From contig JAFYXJ010000021.1 in NCBI GenBank assembly GCA_017546205.1, positions 1-64,000 of the forward strand: a stretch of DNA of 64,000 bases, in the 5' to 3' direction. The stretch's first letter is position 1. Every line of letters begins with the position of its first letter. Position numbers and translations under genes: made by a program. Under the pieces are notes generated by a model. It did no database searches. It saw only the letters and a program-made list of their open reading frames with translations, and had not been told where the DNA came from. The stretch is from Clostridia bacterium (GTDB taxonomy: Bacteria > Bacillota > Clostridia > Monoglobales > Monoglobaceae). Shown here piece after piece: positions 8,492-16,724 of the stretch.

Positions 8492-9423
8492 TATTTATTT
8501 TCAAAAAGTGGCGTTGAGAAATACCGTTCTGCCGTATCCGGAAGAACCGTCACAACCGTTTTACCCTTGCCCAACTTCTTGGCAAGTTGGATGGCAGCTG
8601 CCACGTTGGTTCCACTGGAAATTCCGCACATAATTCCCTCTTTTGACGCCAGATCTTTGGACGTCTGAATCGCCTCTTCATCCTTGACAATACAGATATC
8701 GTCATAAATCTTCTGGTTAAGAATTTCAGGGATGATACCGTCGCCGATTCCCATTTGAATATGAGTTCCAATAGAACCACCCGACAAAATTGCGGCATTT
8801 TCAGGCTCTACAGCCCATATTACCATATCAGGGTTTTTCGCTTTCAGGGTTTCTCCGATGCCGGTGATGGTACCGCCTGTTCCAATACCGGAGCAAAAAC
8901 CATGAATGGGAGCGCCCACTTGTTCCAAAATTTCCTTCCCTGTCTGGATTCTTTGTATCTGTGCATTAGCAGGATTTTCAAATTGTTGGGGGACAAAAAC
9001 CTTGGGGTTTTCCTTTTCCATTGACAGTGCTATATTCAAGCATTCTTCAATACAAGCACCAATATTTCCTGCATCATGCACCAGAATCACTTCTGCCCCA
9101 TAATGTTTGACCAATTTTCTGCGTTCTTCACTGACCGAATCGGGCATAATGATTTTGGTTTGGTAACCCAGTACCGCACCAACCAAAGCAAGACCGATTC
9201 CCTGATTTCCGCTAGTCGGTTCTACAATGATGGAATCCGGTTTCAGTTTACCTTTTGCCTCCGCATCTTTAATCATGTTATATGCAGTTCTGGTTTTAAT
9301 GGAACCGCCTACATTCAGCCCCTCAATCTTAACCAGAATATCCGCCCCGTCCTCAGGTGCAAGTTTTTGCAGTTTCACCATAGGCGTATTGCCGATGGCT
9401 CCTAATATAGTTTCATAAACCAT
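8491..9423 (-). CDS. cysK: Cysteine synthase family PLP enzyme
   Basis: PLP fold-type II enzyme of the O-acetylserine sulfhydrylase family, 310 residues, cytoplasmic. It would make L-cysteine from O-acetylserine and sulfide. The PLP lysine is K43 in GGSIKTR, the substrate loop is TSGNQG, the phosphate cup is GIGTGGTITG, and the C-terminal SSGTNVAAA and LPDTAERY segments are typical. Two positions differ from the textbook enzyme: Gln replaces Thr in the TSGNTG loop, and Thr follows the PLP lysine. An altered beta-replacement specificity is possible. ATG at 9423 is chosen because GGAGGT lies just upstream and the promoter at 9446-9474 covers the longer reading frame. It is a single gene between two terminators. 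Confidence 0.88.
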   Translation of the reverse strand: MVYETILGAIGNTPMVKLQKLAPEDGADILVKIEGLNVGGSIKTRTAYNMIKDAEAKGKLKPDSIIVEPTSGNQGIGLALVGAVLGYQTKIIMPDSVSEERRKLVKHYGAEVILVHDAGNIGACIEECLNIALSMEKENPKVFVPQQFENPANAQIQRIQTGKEILEQVGAPIHGFCSGIGTGGTITGIGETLKAKNPDMVIWAVEPENAAILSGGSIGTHIQMGIGDGIIPEILNQKIYDDICIVKDEEAIQTSKDLASKEGIMCGISSGTNVAAAIQLAKKLGKGKTVVTVLPDTAERYFSTPLFENK

Positions 9424-9445
9424 ACCTGACACCTCCAATCTCTGT

Positions 9446-9474
9446 ATTATACTACGATTTGGGAAAAATTTCAA
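9446..9474 (-). promoter_or_regulatory. Promoter of the cysteine-synthase-like gene
   Basis: On the minus strand TTGAAA, 17 bases, then TATAAT, 22 bases upstream of the ATG at 9423. It overlaps and so excludes the in-frame upstream start. Confidence 0.85.
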
Positions 9475-9530
9475 CAGTTTTCTTTTATTCTATGCAACAA
9501 CTCCAAAAAAGAAACAACGGCAAGCGAAAA

Positions 9531-9552
9531 ACCTCCAACCGCAGTTGGAGGT
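9531..9552 (-). terminator. Terminator of the MBL-fold hydrolase gene
   Basis: ACCTCCAAC / GTTGGAGGT stem with a four-base loop. On the minus strand it is followed by TTTTT, and the stop codon of the upstream gene sits in its A tract. Confidence 0.85.
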
Positions 9553-9555
9553 TTT

Positions 9556-10284
9556 TTATACTTCAATAATGTCACCATCGTTGGTGATGGTATAAGAAAA
9601 GTTAAGTTTATCGTTACTTTCCTTTAATAGTGCGATTTTATCGTCCCTGACATGATTGAAAATCATCTTCTTGGTTTTTGCCGCATTGAGTTTGGGAATC
9701 GCCGATTCAATACTAAAGTGCGTCAACTCACATACAACGGCATCAAAATTCTCTTTGCTTGCAACTTCCGGGAAATCCTGAAATTCATCGGATAAATCTC
9801 CGGTAAAAATCAAAGATTTATCTCCCGCAGTCACCTTAAATGCATAAGTGAGCCGGTTGATGTTACTCATGTGCTGTGTGGGAATGGCCTCTACCTGAAT
9901 CACCCCATCATCATAAAATACACCCTTTTGGTATACATGGGGATGAATCTTGGTGTTGGATTCCTCCGGACGATCCGTAAAGAACGGATGTAAACCGTTA
10001 TACAAAAATTCATCCGGCAGATAATACCCGGTATCACAGTCTCGCTTAAACCATTTCTGCATCCCGATAAAAACAGGAAGTCCGGAACTGTGGTCCAGAT
10101 GTGCATGGGTAATAAAGATGGCTTTTACCCGTTCGTAAGGAATATCATGATTCACCATAATATCCGCAAGGGGTGCCCCTGCATCAATAAAATAAATATT
10201 GTCACCTACCTCCAGCATGGTACACGTGCAGTATCTTCCTTTTTCGGGAAGACCATGGCTGGTTCCCCAGAATGTCAGTTTCAT
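9556..10284 (-). CDS. MBL-fold metallohydrolase (RNase Z-like)
   Basis: Predicted soluble two-metal hydrolase of the metallo-beta-lactamase fold, 242 residues. The metal-binding motif is H60-A-H62-L-D64-H65. Further ligand candidates are the His in PTQHM, the Asp in TGDLSDE and a late His in FNHVRDD. It opens like RNase Z-type members (LTFWGTSHGLP) and has no signal peptide. Substrates in this family range from tRNA 3' ends to phosphodiesters and lactones, so none is assigned. The start has a strong GGAGGC Shine-Dalgarno. It has its own extended -10 promoter and a terminator on each side, so it is probably transcribed alone. Confidence 0.88.
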   Translation of the reverse strand: MKLTFWGTSHGLPEKGRYCTCTMLEVGDNIYFIDAGAPLADIMVNHDIPYERVKAIFITHAHLDHSSGLPVFIGMQKWFKRDCDTGYYLPDEFLYNGLHPFFTDRPEESNTKIHPHVYQKGVFYDDGVIQVEAIPTQHMSNINRLTYAFKVTAGDKSLIFTGDLSDEFQDFPEVASKENFDAVVCELTHFSIESAIPKLNAAKTKKMIFNHVRDDKIALLKESNDKLNFSYTITNDGDIIEV

Positions 10285-10307
10285 AGAAACGCCTCCTTTT
10301 TTATCAT

Positions 10308-10316
10308 ATTATAGCA
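10308..10316 (-). promoter_or_regulatory. Extended -10 promoter of the MBL-fold gene
   Basis: On the minus strand TGCTATAAT, an extended -10 box, lies about 24 bases upstream of the ATG at 10284. No good -35 is present at the right distance. Confidence 0.55.
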
Positions 10317-10336
10317 TAGACAGAGTGCAAAGAAAA

Positions 10337-10370
10337 TGCACAATTCTGCATAAATCAGCAAAATTGTGCA
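10337..10370 (-). terminator. Terminator-like hairpin after the GH28-like gene
   Basis: TGCACAATTTTGC / GCAGAATTGTGCA (minus strand) pairs over 13 positions with one G-U. A weak TTTTCTTT tail follows, consistent with termination of the upstream gene. Confidence 0.6.
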
Positions 10371-10378
10371 TGCATACC

Positions 10379-11749
10379 TTAAATCGGTTGACAGGTGAAA
10401 ACTTCTTCTGCCATGACAACATAATTCTTTTCTTCTATATCACAGTTGAGATTTTCCGCCTCAACAACACCGTCGGTCCACGCCTTAATCAAATGTTTTC
10501 CCTGGTAATTGTCAATAGTCACATTGGTAAGGGCAATTTTCTTATGATTCGCTACATGCATAAAATCAATATTTTCAAATCCCTTACGGAGAGAAATTTC
10601 CACATTCTTCATTTCCAATGTAATAGGCGTTTCTTTATCCCCATAGGCTGTAAGAGGCATACTGATATCGGTTGCCTTAATATTTTCAAAGCGAATGGAC
10701 TCCAGCGGTCTGTTTGCCTGCCACATTTCATTACCGGAAAAATTAAAATGCAAAAATCTGTCTGCATAGTCTACCTGACAGTTTTTGATCACGATATTGC
10801 CCGGCTGATGCTCAATCTTAACAGAAAAATCAGAATAATAAGTGAACACGCTGAGCATATTGTTTCTGTGTCCCTCAAGGGAGGGTTTCACACCACTGCG
10901 TTTTTCTTCCTGGGTCATGCTGCCGCGGAACAAATATTTACAAGGGCCGTAAATATGGCAATTTTCTACCAAAACATTGGTACCGCCAAACCGCATCGCA
11001 CTGCAGGCAGAGTTGAGTTCACAGTCTTTAACTACAACGTTCACATTGGCAAAGCCTGCAACACAGTCATCACCGCTGTAGAAATGACAGTTGGAAATCA
11101 AAATATTCTCACAAACTGTCATGTGGATACCGTCATGTCCGGCAAGCACAGTTACATCTTCAGCCGTAATGTTTTTACAGTAGAATGTGGAATGTGCCCA
11201 GTTTGCACTGTCTTTTACAGTGTATCCCTTAAAGGTAATGTTCTTACAATAGAACATGTTGATGCAATGGGGACCTCTGTAGTGTTCTTCACCCAGTTCA
11301 TCAAAGCAGTCGCTGCCATCAAGGAAAGAGCCCTCTTCCCCGATGATGGCAACATTCTCTGCCTGAATGGCACGAATCAGAGCATTGTTCCAACGGCTTC
11401 CCGCAACACGCATGAACCTATAATCCTTATCCAAATCATCACTGATTTCTGCCCGTTTCCAGGGTGCATCGGTAACCAGTTCCGGTGCAAGAGGTTCAAC
11501 ATCATCCTTGAGATAGCCATAATAATCTTCCGGATTGCGACTCCCTTTTAAAGTCGCATTTTTCAGAAGGTGAAGGGTAATATTGGAACGCAACCGAATG
11601 CTTCCGATCATAAATACCCCCTCCGGTACGGTAACCTCACCGCCGCCCAGAGAAAAACAATGGTCAATTGCCGCCTGAATTTGTTCGGTCTGGAGTGCCT
11701 CCACATTGGGAGTTGCTCCAAAGTCAAGAATGGATACAATATTTTTCAT
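10379..11749 (-). CDS. GH28-like (polygalacturonase-type) beta-helix protein
   Basis: Right-handed parallel beta-helix protein of the glycoside hydrolase family 28 / pectate-lyase-like fold, 456 residues. It opens with the family SILDFGA segment (usual form VxDFGA) and AIDHCFSLGGGEV. GHDGIHM and SGDDCVAG supply the three acidic residues expected in a GH28 site, but the usual GHG and RIK motifs are not evident (CSAMRFG stands near the former). Activity is plausible, specificity uncertain. There is no signal peptide, so it would act on imported oligosaccharides. The start has AAAGGAG overlapping the stop of the EamA transporter gene 15 bases upstream, indicating coupled expression. Confidence 0.8.
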   Translation of the reverse strand: MKNIVSILDFGATPNVEALQTEQIQAAIDHCFSLGGGEVTVPEGVFMIGSIRLRSNITLHLLKNATLKGSRNPEDYYGYLKDDVEPLAPELVTDAPWKRAEISDDLDKDYRFMRVAGSRWNNALIRAIQAENVAIIGEEGSFLDGSDCFDELGEEHYRGPHCINMFYCKNITFKGYTVKDSANWAHSTFYCKNITAEDVTVLAGHDGIHMTVCENILISNCHFYSGDDCVAGFANVNVVVKDCELNSACSAMRFGGTNVLVENCHIYGPCKYLFRGSMTQEEKRSGVKPSLEGHRNNMLSVFTYYSDFSVKIEHQPGNIVIKNCQVDYADRFLHFNFSGNEMWQANRPLESIRFENIKATDISMPLTAYGDKETPITLEMKNVEISLRKGFENIDFMHVANHKKIALTNVTIDNYQGKHLIKAWTDGVVEAENLNCDIEEKNYVVMAEEVFTCQPI

Positions 11750-11764
11750 AATTTCTAAACTCCT

Positions 11765-12652
11765 TTATAGAAATAATAAAGTTCCTGCAAAACAAATAAT
11801 GATTCCTGCCCACTGTCTTCCGGAAAGTTTTTCACGGTAAACCAGTACACCGCCAAGGGTGCTGAGAATAATGGAACCGCCGGTAATCAGCGGATACAAG
11901 ACACTTGCCGGCAGTTGCGTTGCACCGTTTAACTGGAGCATAAAGGTCAGGGCATCCATAACACCTGCAAAGATTACCACCAAAATCATTGCCTTGATGG
12001 GGAATTTCTCCGGAACAACCTCCGCATCTTCCGTCTTCCGTTTTTGAGCAAGAATCAGCAAGATTGCCAGACAGCAAACAGCCTTGGAAACCATAACCCA
12101 AAAAGCAAAATCAGCCGAAGATACAATAGCACTGACCGGATGAATCTGGTGAGTTTTGGAAAGCACGCTGACCACACCGTTTAAGAAAAATGTGGCTATG
12201 CACAAGAGCATGGTCTTTTTATCGGGGCGTTTTCCGCCGGAATTTGAGAAAATAATCGCCGCAACAATCAAAATCAATCCTAAGGTTCGCATCCATGTCA
12301 AAGGTTCATCCAAAAAGATAACACCCCATACATAAGGAATTGTCATTCCGCCCGACATCAAAAAGAGGGTATAGTGTGCCATGTTGCCACGTTCCATAAT
12401 CTTGAAACCTGCAAAAATGTACATAAGGCAGGTGATATTGTAAGCCGTAGCCAGTACAATAGAAACACCCGTTACGTGAATCTCAAACTGATTGATAAAA
12501 AGATACGCAAGAATTCCCACAATACCCATCATGGTGTTGTAAAGCAACCCTGCACGCAGAGATGTTCCTGCCAATTTTTGATATTTTTTTTGAAGCACAA
12601 ACACACCTGCAAGAAACACATCTGCCAGCAAAACCTGTATGTACGGGTTCAT
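11765..12652 (-). CDS. EamA/DMT-family membrane transporter
   Basis: Ten-helix membrane protein of the drug/metabolite transporter superfamily, 295 residues, made of two EamA-like halves of five helices each. It is strongly hydrophobic, with charged loops such as GGKRPDKK between the halves and the family-typical FLDEPLTWMRTLG motif. The late VYREKLSGRQWAGI segment is the matching motif of the second half. Such proteins move small metabolites, and substrates vary widely. Pairing with the GH28-like gene suggests a sugar or sugar-derived product, but this is only context. ATG at 12652 has AGGAGG upstream and a near-consensus promoter at 12694-12722. Confidence 0.85.
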   Translation of the reverse strand: MNPYIQVLLADVFLAGVFVLQKKYQKLAGTSLRAGLLYNTMMGIVGILAYLFINQFEIHVTGVSIVLATAYNITCLMYIFAGFKIMERGNMAHYTLFLMSGGMTIPYVWGVIFLDEPLTWMRTLGLILIVAAIIFSNSGGKRPDKKTMLLCIATFFLNGVVSVLSKTHQIHPVSAIVSSADFAFWVMVSKAVCCLAILLILAQKRKTEDAEVVPEKFPIKAMILVVIFAGVMDALTFMLQLNGATQLPASVLYPLITGGSIILSTLGGVLVYREKLSGRQWAGIIICFAGTLLFL

Positions 12653-12693
12653 AAATTAAGCCTCCTGAATTTCACTTTCTAAATTTCCATGTA

Positions 12694-12722
12694 ATTATAC
12701 ATACTTTTCCAAAAGATTGCAA
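12694..12722 (-). promoter_or_regulatory. Promoter of the EamA-GH28 pair
   Basis: On the minus strand TTGCAA, 17 bases, TATAAT, located 42 bases upstream of the EamA start and downstream of the fucI terminator. Confidence 0.85.
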
Positions 12723-12758
12723 CCCTTTTTTTGTAAATGTAATGTTTTTTTAATGACA

Positions 12759-12790
12759 AAAATCTCCGCATCGTAGAATGCGGAGATTTT
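12759..12790 (-). terminator. Terminator of the long operon ending in fucI
   Basis: AAAATCTCCGCAT / ATGCGGAGATTTT with a six-base loop, followed by T on the minus strand. It lies directly after the fucI stop and marks the end of the 12.8-32.4 kb operon. Confidence 0.9.
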
Positions 12791-12794
12791 ATGC

Positions 12795-14582
12795 TTATTG
12801 ATACATCGGTCCGTAGGTTTCGCAAGCACGGTAATCGGTGGAAATAGAATCTTCTCCCATACCGAACCCTGCCCAACTGTGGGGTCTGTAAATCTTGCTA
12901 TCTTCCACATTGTGAAGCGCCACAGGGATTCTCAGCATAGACGCGAGGGTAATCACATCCGCACCCACATGTCCGTGTACGGTGACACCGTGGTTAGCAC
13001 CCCAGTTTGCCATAACAGAGTACACATCAGCAAAGGCACCCTTTCCGGTCAGGTTTGGTGCAAACCATGTAGTCGGCCATGTGGGATCGGTTCTCTTATC
13101 CAATTTTTCGTGAACTTCATCCGGAAGGGTTACGGTATACCCCTCTGCAATCTGCAAAGTAGGTCCAACCCCGTCAATGAGATTCACACGAATCATGGTT
13201 ACCGGCATTTCAGCCTGGGTCTTAAAGTGGCTGGAGAATCCGCCGCCACGGAAGTATTCATAGTCTGCTCTGCACCAGTCGGTAGCGTCCAGACATGCTT
13301 TCATATCTTCCTCTGTCATATCCCACCATTCTTTCATGATACCATTACCGTTCTCGTCTTTTACAGCGCCGGTACCATCCAATGCTGTTGCACCGGAGTT
13401 AATCAGGTGGATAAAACCGTTCTTTGCCTTGCCTGTCAGTTCCATTCCGCTGACACGTTTGACCGCATCAGGGCTCCAGTAGGTTCTTACATCATGGAAA
13501 CAAGGTGCCTTGCCGGTAAGCAAAGTCAGGAACAGCATAGAAATTCCGTTTAAGGTATCATTCTCGGTTGCAAAGGCAAAGGGGGATTTCTTTCCGTTCC
13601 AGTCAAAACTGGACGCCATAATTGCCTCGGTAAAGTCTCCGTTGGGGAGCCAGTCGGTCCATTGTCTCTGTCCCTGGAATCCGCCAACAATACCGTTTCT
13701 GCCCAAAGACTCTTCATGCCAGCCAAGTTCGGACAGTTTGGGATTGCCCATCAGGATATCCTTTACGATAACACTGAACTTTGCAATAAATTCCCAATCC
13801 TTATCAGCCGGTACAACCTTGGACTTTTTGATAATCTCCGGCAGTTCCTTGCCTGCGTTCTTATCAAAGCCTTCCTTACAGTTTGCCTGAATCCATGCAT
13901 ACGCCTTCTCTACTTCTGCCTGATCATAAATCTCCAAGGTAATTCTGCGCAGAACTTCAGTCAAATCGACCCACTCTGCGCGAAGACCCAGATACTTTTG
14001 CATAAAGTCTGCATCACAGTAGGAACCTGCAATACCCATAGAGATACCGCCGATATTCACATATGCCTTGTTCTTCATCTGACCCACTGCCATTGCACAC
14101 CGTGCAAACCGCAGAATCTTTTCTACCACATCCTCGGGGATGGTGTTATCCGTTACATCCTGCACATCATGACCATAGATAGAGAATGCAGGCAGACCTT
14201 TTTGTGCATGAGCTGCCATAACTGCCGCCAAATACACCGCACCCGGTCTTTCCGTTCCGTTGAATCCCCATACTGCTTTGATGGTATTGGGGTCCATATC
14301 CATTGTCTCACTGCCGTAGCACCAACAAGGAGTAACCGACAGCGTTGCGGTCACATTCTCGCCGGCAAACTGTTCGGCAACCTTTGCTGCCTCCGCACCG
14401 CTTCCGATGGTAGTACAGCCGACAACGCATTCCACCGGCGTACCATCCTGATAACGCAAATTGGTGGAAATCAGTTCCGCTGCGGCTTTTGCCATGTTCA
14501 TGGTCTTTTCTTCCAGACCTTCACGAATGCCTCCCCATCTACCATCTATAATGGGGCGAATCCCAATTCTTGGTTTTTTCAT
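12795..14582 (-). CDS. fucI: L-fucose isomerase
   Basis: Mn2+-dependent cytoplasmic isomerase converting L-fucose to L-fuculose; the family also takes D-arabinose. At 595 residues it matches the length of E. coli FucI (591) and aligns along its whole length: [13 protein letters not shown], the PCWCYGSE block, [27 protein letters not shown], and the end YRACETYGP. Metal ligands corresponding to E. coli E337, D361 and H528 are E340 (ATEND), D364 (HDVRTYW) and H531 (GANHGV). It is the last gene of the operon, separated from the solute-binding lipoprotein gene by a hairpin and a good AGGAGG. No fucosidase or fuculose-phosphate aldolase is in the window. The FGGY kinase at 33474 is a candidate partner. 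Confidence 0.97.
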   Translation of the reverse strand: MKKPRIGIRPIIDGRWGGIREGLEEKTMNMAKAAAELISTNLRYQDGTPVECVVGCTTIGSGAEAAKVAEQFAGENVTATLSVTPCWCYGSETMDMDPNTIKAVWGFNGTERPGAVYLAAVMAAHAQKGLPAFSIYGHDVQDVTDNTIPEDVVEKILRFARCAMAVGQMKNKAYVNIGGISMGIAGSYCDADFMQKYLGLRAEWVDLTEVLRRITLEIYDQAEVEKAYAWIQANCKEGFDKNAGKELPEIIKKSKVVPADKDWEFIAKFSVIVKDILMGNPKLSELGWHEESLGRNGIVGGFQGQRQWTDWLPNGDFTEAIMASSFDWNGKKSPFAFATENDTLNGISMLFLTLLTGKAPCFHDVRTYWSPDAVKRVSGMELTGKAKNGFIHLINSGATALDGTGAVKDENGNGIMKEWWDMTEEDMKACLDATDWCRADYEYFRGGGFSSHFKTQAEMPVTMIRVNLIDGVGPTLQIAEGYTVTLPDEVHEKLDKRTDPTWPTTWFAPNLTGKGAFADVYSVMANWGANHGVTVHGHVGADVITLASMLRIPVALHNVEDSKIYRPHSWAGFGMGEDSISTDYRACETYGPMYQ

Positions 14583-14631
14583 ACGAATGCCTCCTATATA
14601 AGTTCTAATGTATACACCATATAATGGTATG

Positions 14632-14656
14632 AGGGCAGTTCAATATGAACTGCCCT
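14632..14656 (-). other. Intercistronic hairpin between lipoprotein gene and fucI
   Basis: AGGGCAGTTC / GAACTGCCCT forms a 10-base-pair stem in the transcript. On the coding (minus) strand it has no U tract, so it should not terminate. It more likely protects the 3' end of the lipoprotein message or lowers fucI expression. A small palindrome ACCATATAATGGT lies between it and fucI. Confidence 0.65.
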
Positions 14657-14661
14657 TATTT

Positions 14662-16065
14662 TTAATACTCTACGTTATCCAGATAATTGGACTGGAAGTC
14701 TGCCGCAGCTTTTTCCAAAAGTTCTGCACAATCTGCATCCTTGTTGGTAAACAGTTCCTGCATACAAGCACCCAGCGTTTCATAAAGTTCCTGACAGCAA
14801 ACCGGTTCTTCTGCCTGAATGTCAGCCGGACAATCTGCAACAAAGTCGTTGTACAGTTTTACCTGATTGGGGTTAACATTCATGTTCTCATCAATCAGAG
14901 CATGCTCATACTGATAAGCCTCAGATTCCTTACTCCATGGATTCATCAATTTTACACCAATCAACTGATTGCTTTCCTTTTTCTTTGCAATCTCATCCTG
15001 CTTGGTCTGCTTGAACTCCTCCGTTACTTCAAAGTTGGAAGCGGTCTGCAGCCAACGTACACCGGCATCCACTTGATCTTTGGATGACGCATGGTTGAGA
15101 CACCAGATTTCGCCGGTAATCAGGGTAACATGTCTTTCAGGGCCTGCCGGCATCGGCAAGAATCCCAACTGTTTCGGAGTCATACCATATTTCACGACAC
15201 TGGGCACAGCACCGCTGGGAGCTGCGATAGTCATACCTGCATTGCCGGTACCTAAAAGTTCCCACCATTGATCACCGGTGACCAAAGCCTGTGCCGGAAC
15301 CACATCGTACTTCCATTTCAGGTCTTTCACCCATTGAAGAGCCTTAACAGCCTCCGGTGTATTGAAGGTTGCCTTCCATTTTCCGTTTTCGTCTTTTTCC
15401 ATAAAGTCAACACCGTGACCCCATCCAATGATGGTAAAGAGCCAACCGCCGTGTTTGGATGTGGGGAATACGATGCCGGCTTTCCCGGTTTTTTCTTTGA
15501 TTTGTACTGCAAACTCTACAAATTCATCCCATGTCTTAGGTGTTTTTGGGGTGCCGTCAGCCTCAACAAGGCCTGCTTTTTCAAACAGTTCAGTATTATA
15601 CGCAAGCCCCATAACATCTACGACTTTAGGAAGGGCATACACATGACCATCCTTACCCATAGCCTCTCTTACCTGAGGATTCAACATATCATAGATACCT
15701 TTTTCCTTGGTAACATCAGTCAGGTCCGCAGAAAGTTCGGAATTGATAATCTCTGCAACTTCGGTAAAGCCTGCCTGATACACAATGGGAAGCTGACCGC
15801 CGGCAGCCTTTGCATAGAAAGTCTTGCGGTCAAAAATCCACATATCCGGCTTCACCTCTACATCGGTATTTGCCGCCTCAAATGCCGCTTTTCTTGCTTC
15901 GATGTTGGTCAGGTCAATACCCTCTTTTGACGGCCAACTGCCTACACTAATGACAGTCTGCCCCTTGTCATTCTTGTCGCCCTTGTTTACTCCGCATCCT
16001 GCAAGCATGCCTGTTGCAAGAATCATGGCAAGAACCAAAGCAACTGCCTTTGTCATCTTTTTCAT
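14662..16065 (-). CDS. ABC-transporter sugar-binding lipoprotein (copy 1)
   Basis: Extracellular solute-binding protein of family 1 (MalE-like), 467 residues. The signal peptide ends in a lipobox LAGC with lipidated Cys24, so it would be tethered to the outer face of the membrane and bind an oligosaccharide. Typical features are the VISVGSWPSKE strand, the DRKTFYAKAAGG segment, AYNTELFEKAGL and the tryptophan-rich C-terminal lobe. It is a close paralogue of the lipoprotein at 35103: same length, same Cys24, long shared blocks such as ENGKWKATFNTPEA. No permease or ATPase gene is nearby. It sits between the SGNH esterase and fucI and probably captures products of the upstream surface enzymes. 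Confidence 0.93.
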   Translation of the reverse strand: MKKMTKAVALVLAMILATGMLAGCGVNKGDKNDKGQTVISVGSWPSKEGIDLTNIEARKAAFEAANTDVEVKPDMWIFDRKTFYAKAAGGQLPIVYQAGFTEVAEIINSELSADLTDVTKEKGIYDMLNPQVREAMGKDGHVYALPKVVDVMGLAYNTELFEKAGLVEADGTPKTPKTWDEFVEFAVQIKEKTGKAGIVFPTSKHGGWLFTIIGWGHGVDFMEKDENGKWKATFNTPEAVKALQWVKDLKWKYDVVPAQALVTGDQWWELLGTGNAGMTIAAPSGAVPSVVKYGMTPKQLGFLPMPAGPERHVTLITGEIWCLNHASSKDQVDAGVRWLQTASNFEVTEEFKQTKQDEIAKKKESNQLIGVKLMNPWSKESEAYQYEHALIDENMNVNPNQVKLYNDFVADCPADIQAEEPVCCQELYETLGACMQELFTNKDADCAELLEKAAADFQSNYLDNVEY

Positions 16066-16089
16066 TGTTTTTCTCTCCTTTACGATATT

Positions 16090-16707
16090 TTATAAATTTT
16101 TGAACGCTTTCAGCCATTCCCGTTTGATCAGTTCGTGTCCTGCCTGCGTGGGATGCAAACCATCCGCAATCCAGTAGGTATCCGGCATAATTTTTGCCGC
16201 CGCATCAAACTTCTCCATCAACGGAATAAAAGGAATGCCGTTTTTCTCGGCAACTCTCCTTACAGCAGCCTCTTTTTCTTCTACGCCCGGACGAAATACA
16301 TCCCATACATCAATGGATGCACTGCCCTTGAGCAGAAAGGGGCCGAACAGCATCAGTTTGATATCCGGAAACTCTGCACGAACTTCCTCAATCAGCATGT
16401 TGTAAATCTTTTCAAACTTGGGAGTTTCCACCCCATCGGCACGCTCAAGAATGGAGTTCCGCATATCATTGACACCGATTAAAATACTCATGATATCCGG
16501 CTTTACATTGATAATATCGCCCTTCATTCTGGCATACAAATCTACAATCCGGTTTCCGCTGATCCCCATGTTGATGAATTCATATTCGCCGGGATAGTCA
16601 AAGGAAAGTTCGGACGCAACCAAATTGGGATATCCATGACCAAGGCCGTCAATTTTGAATCTGCCGGAATCTGTCACAGAATCTCCCTGGAATAAGATTC
16701 TCTTCAT
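16090..16707 (-). CDS. SGNH/GDSL-type esterase
   Basis: Small (205-residue) SGNH hydrolase, probably a carbohydrate esterase removing acetyl or similar groups. Block I is FQGDSVTD with nucleophile Ser10. The block II glycine lies in MGISGN, block III is GVND with its Asn, and block V is DGLHP with the catalytic Asp-His pair. No signal peptide is seen, so it would act in the cytoplasm. ATG at 16707 is preferred over ATG at 16713, which sits only two bases after GGAG. It lies 17 bases downstream of the type-A glycosidase gene and ahead of the lipoprotein gene, within the same operon, consistent with deacetylating imported oligosaccharides. Confidence 0.9.
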   Translation of the reverse strand: MKRILFQGDSVTDSGRFKIDGLGHGYPNLVASELSFDYPGEYEFINMGISGNRIVDLYARMKGDIINVKPDIMSILIGVNDMRNSILERADGVETPKFEKIYNMLIEEVRAEFPDIKLMLFGPFLLKGSASIDVWDVFRPGVEEKEAAVRRVAEKNGIPFIPLMEKFDAAAKIMPDTYWIADGLHPTQAGHELIKREWLKAFKNL

Positions 16708-16724
16708 TGTCATCTCTCCTTTTC

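Noticed and set aside
10199..11551. Long plus-strand open frame (450 codons) across the MBL and GH28-like genes
   Set aside because: It runs antisense through two conserved genes and a terminator and shows no family motif.
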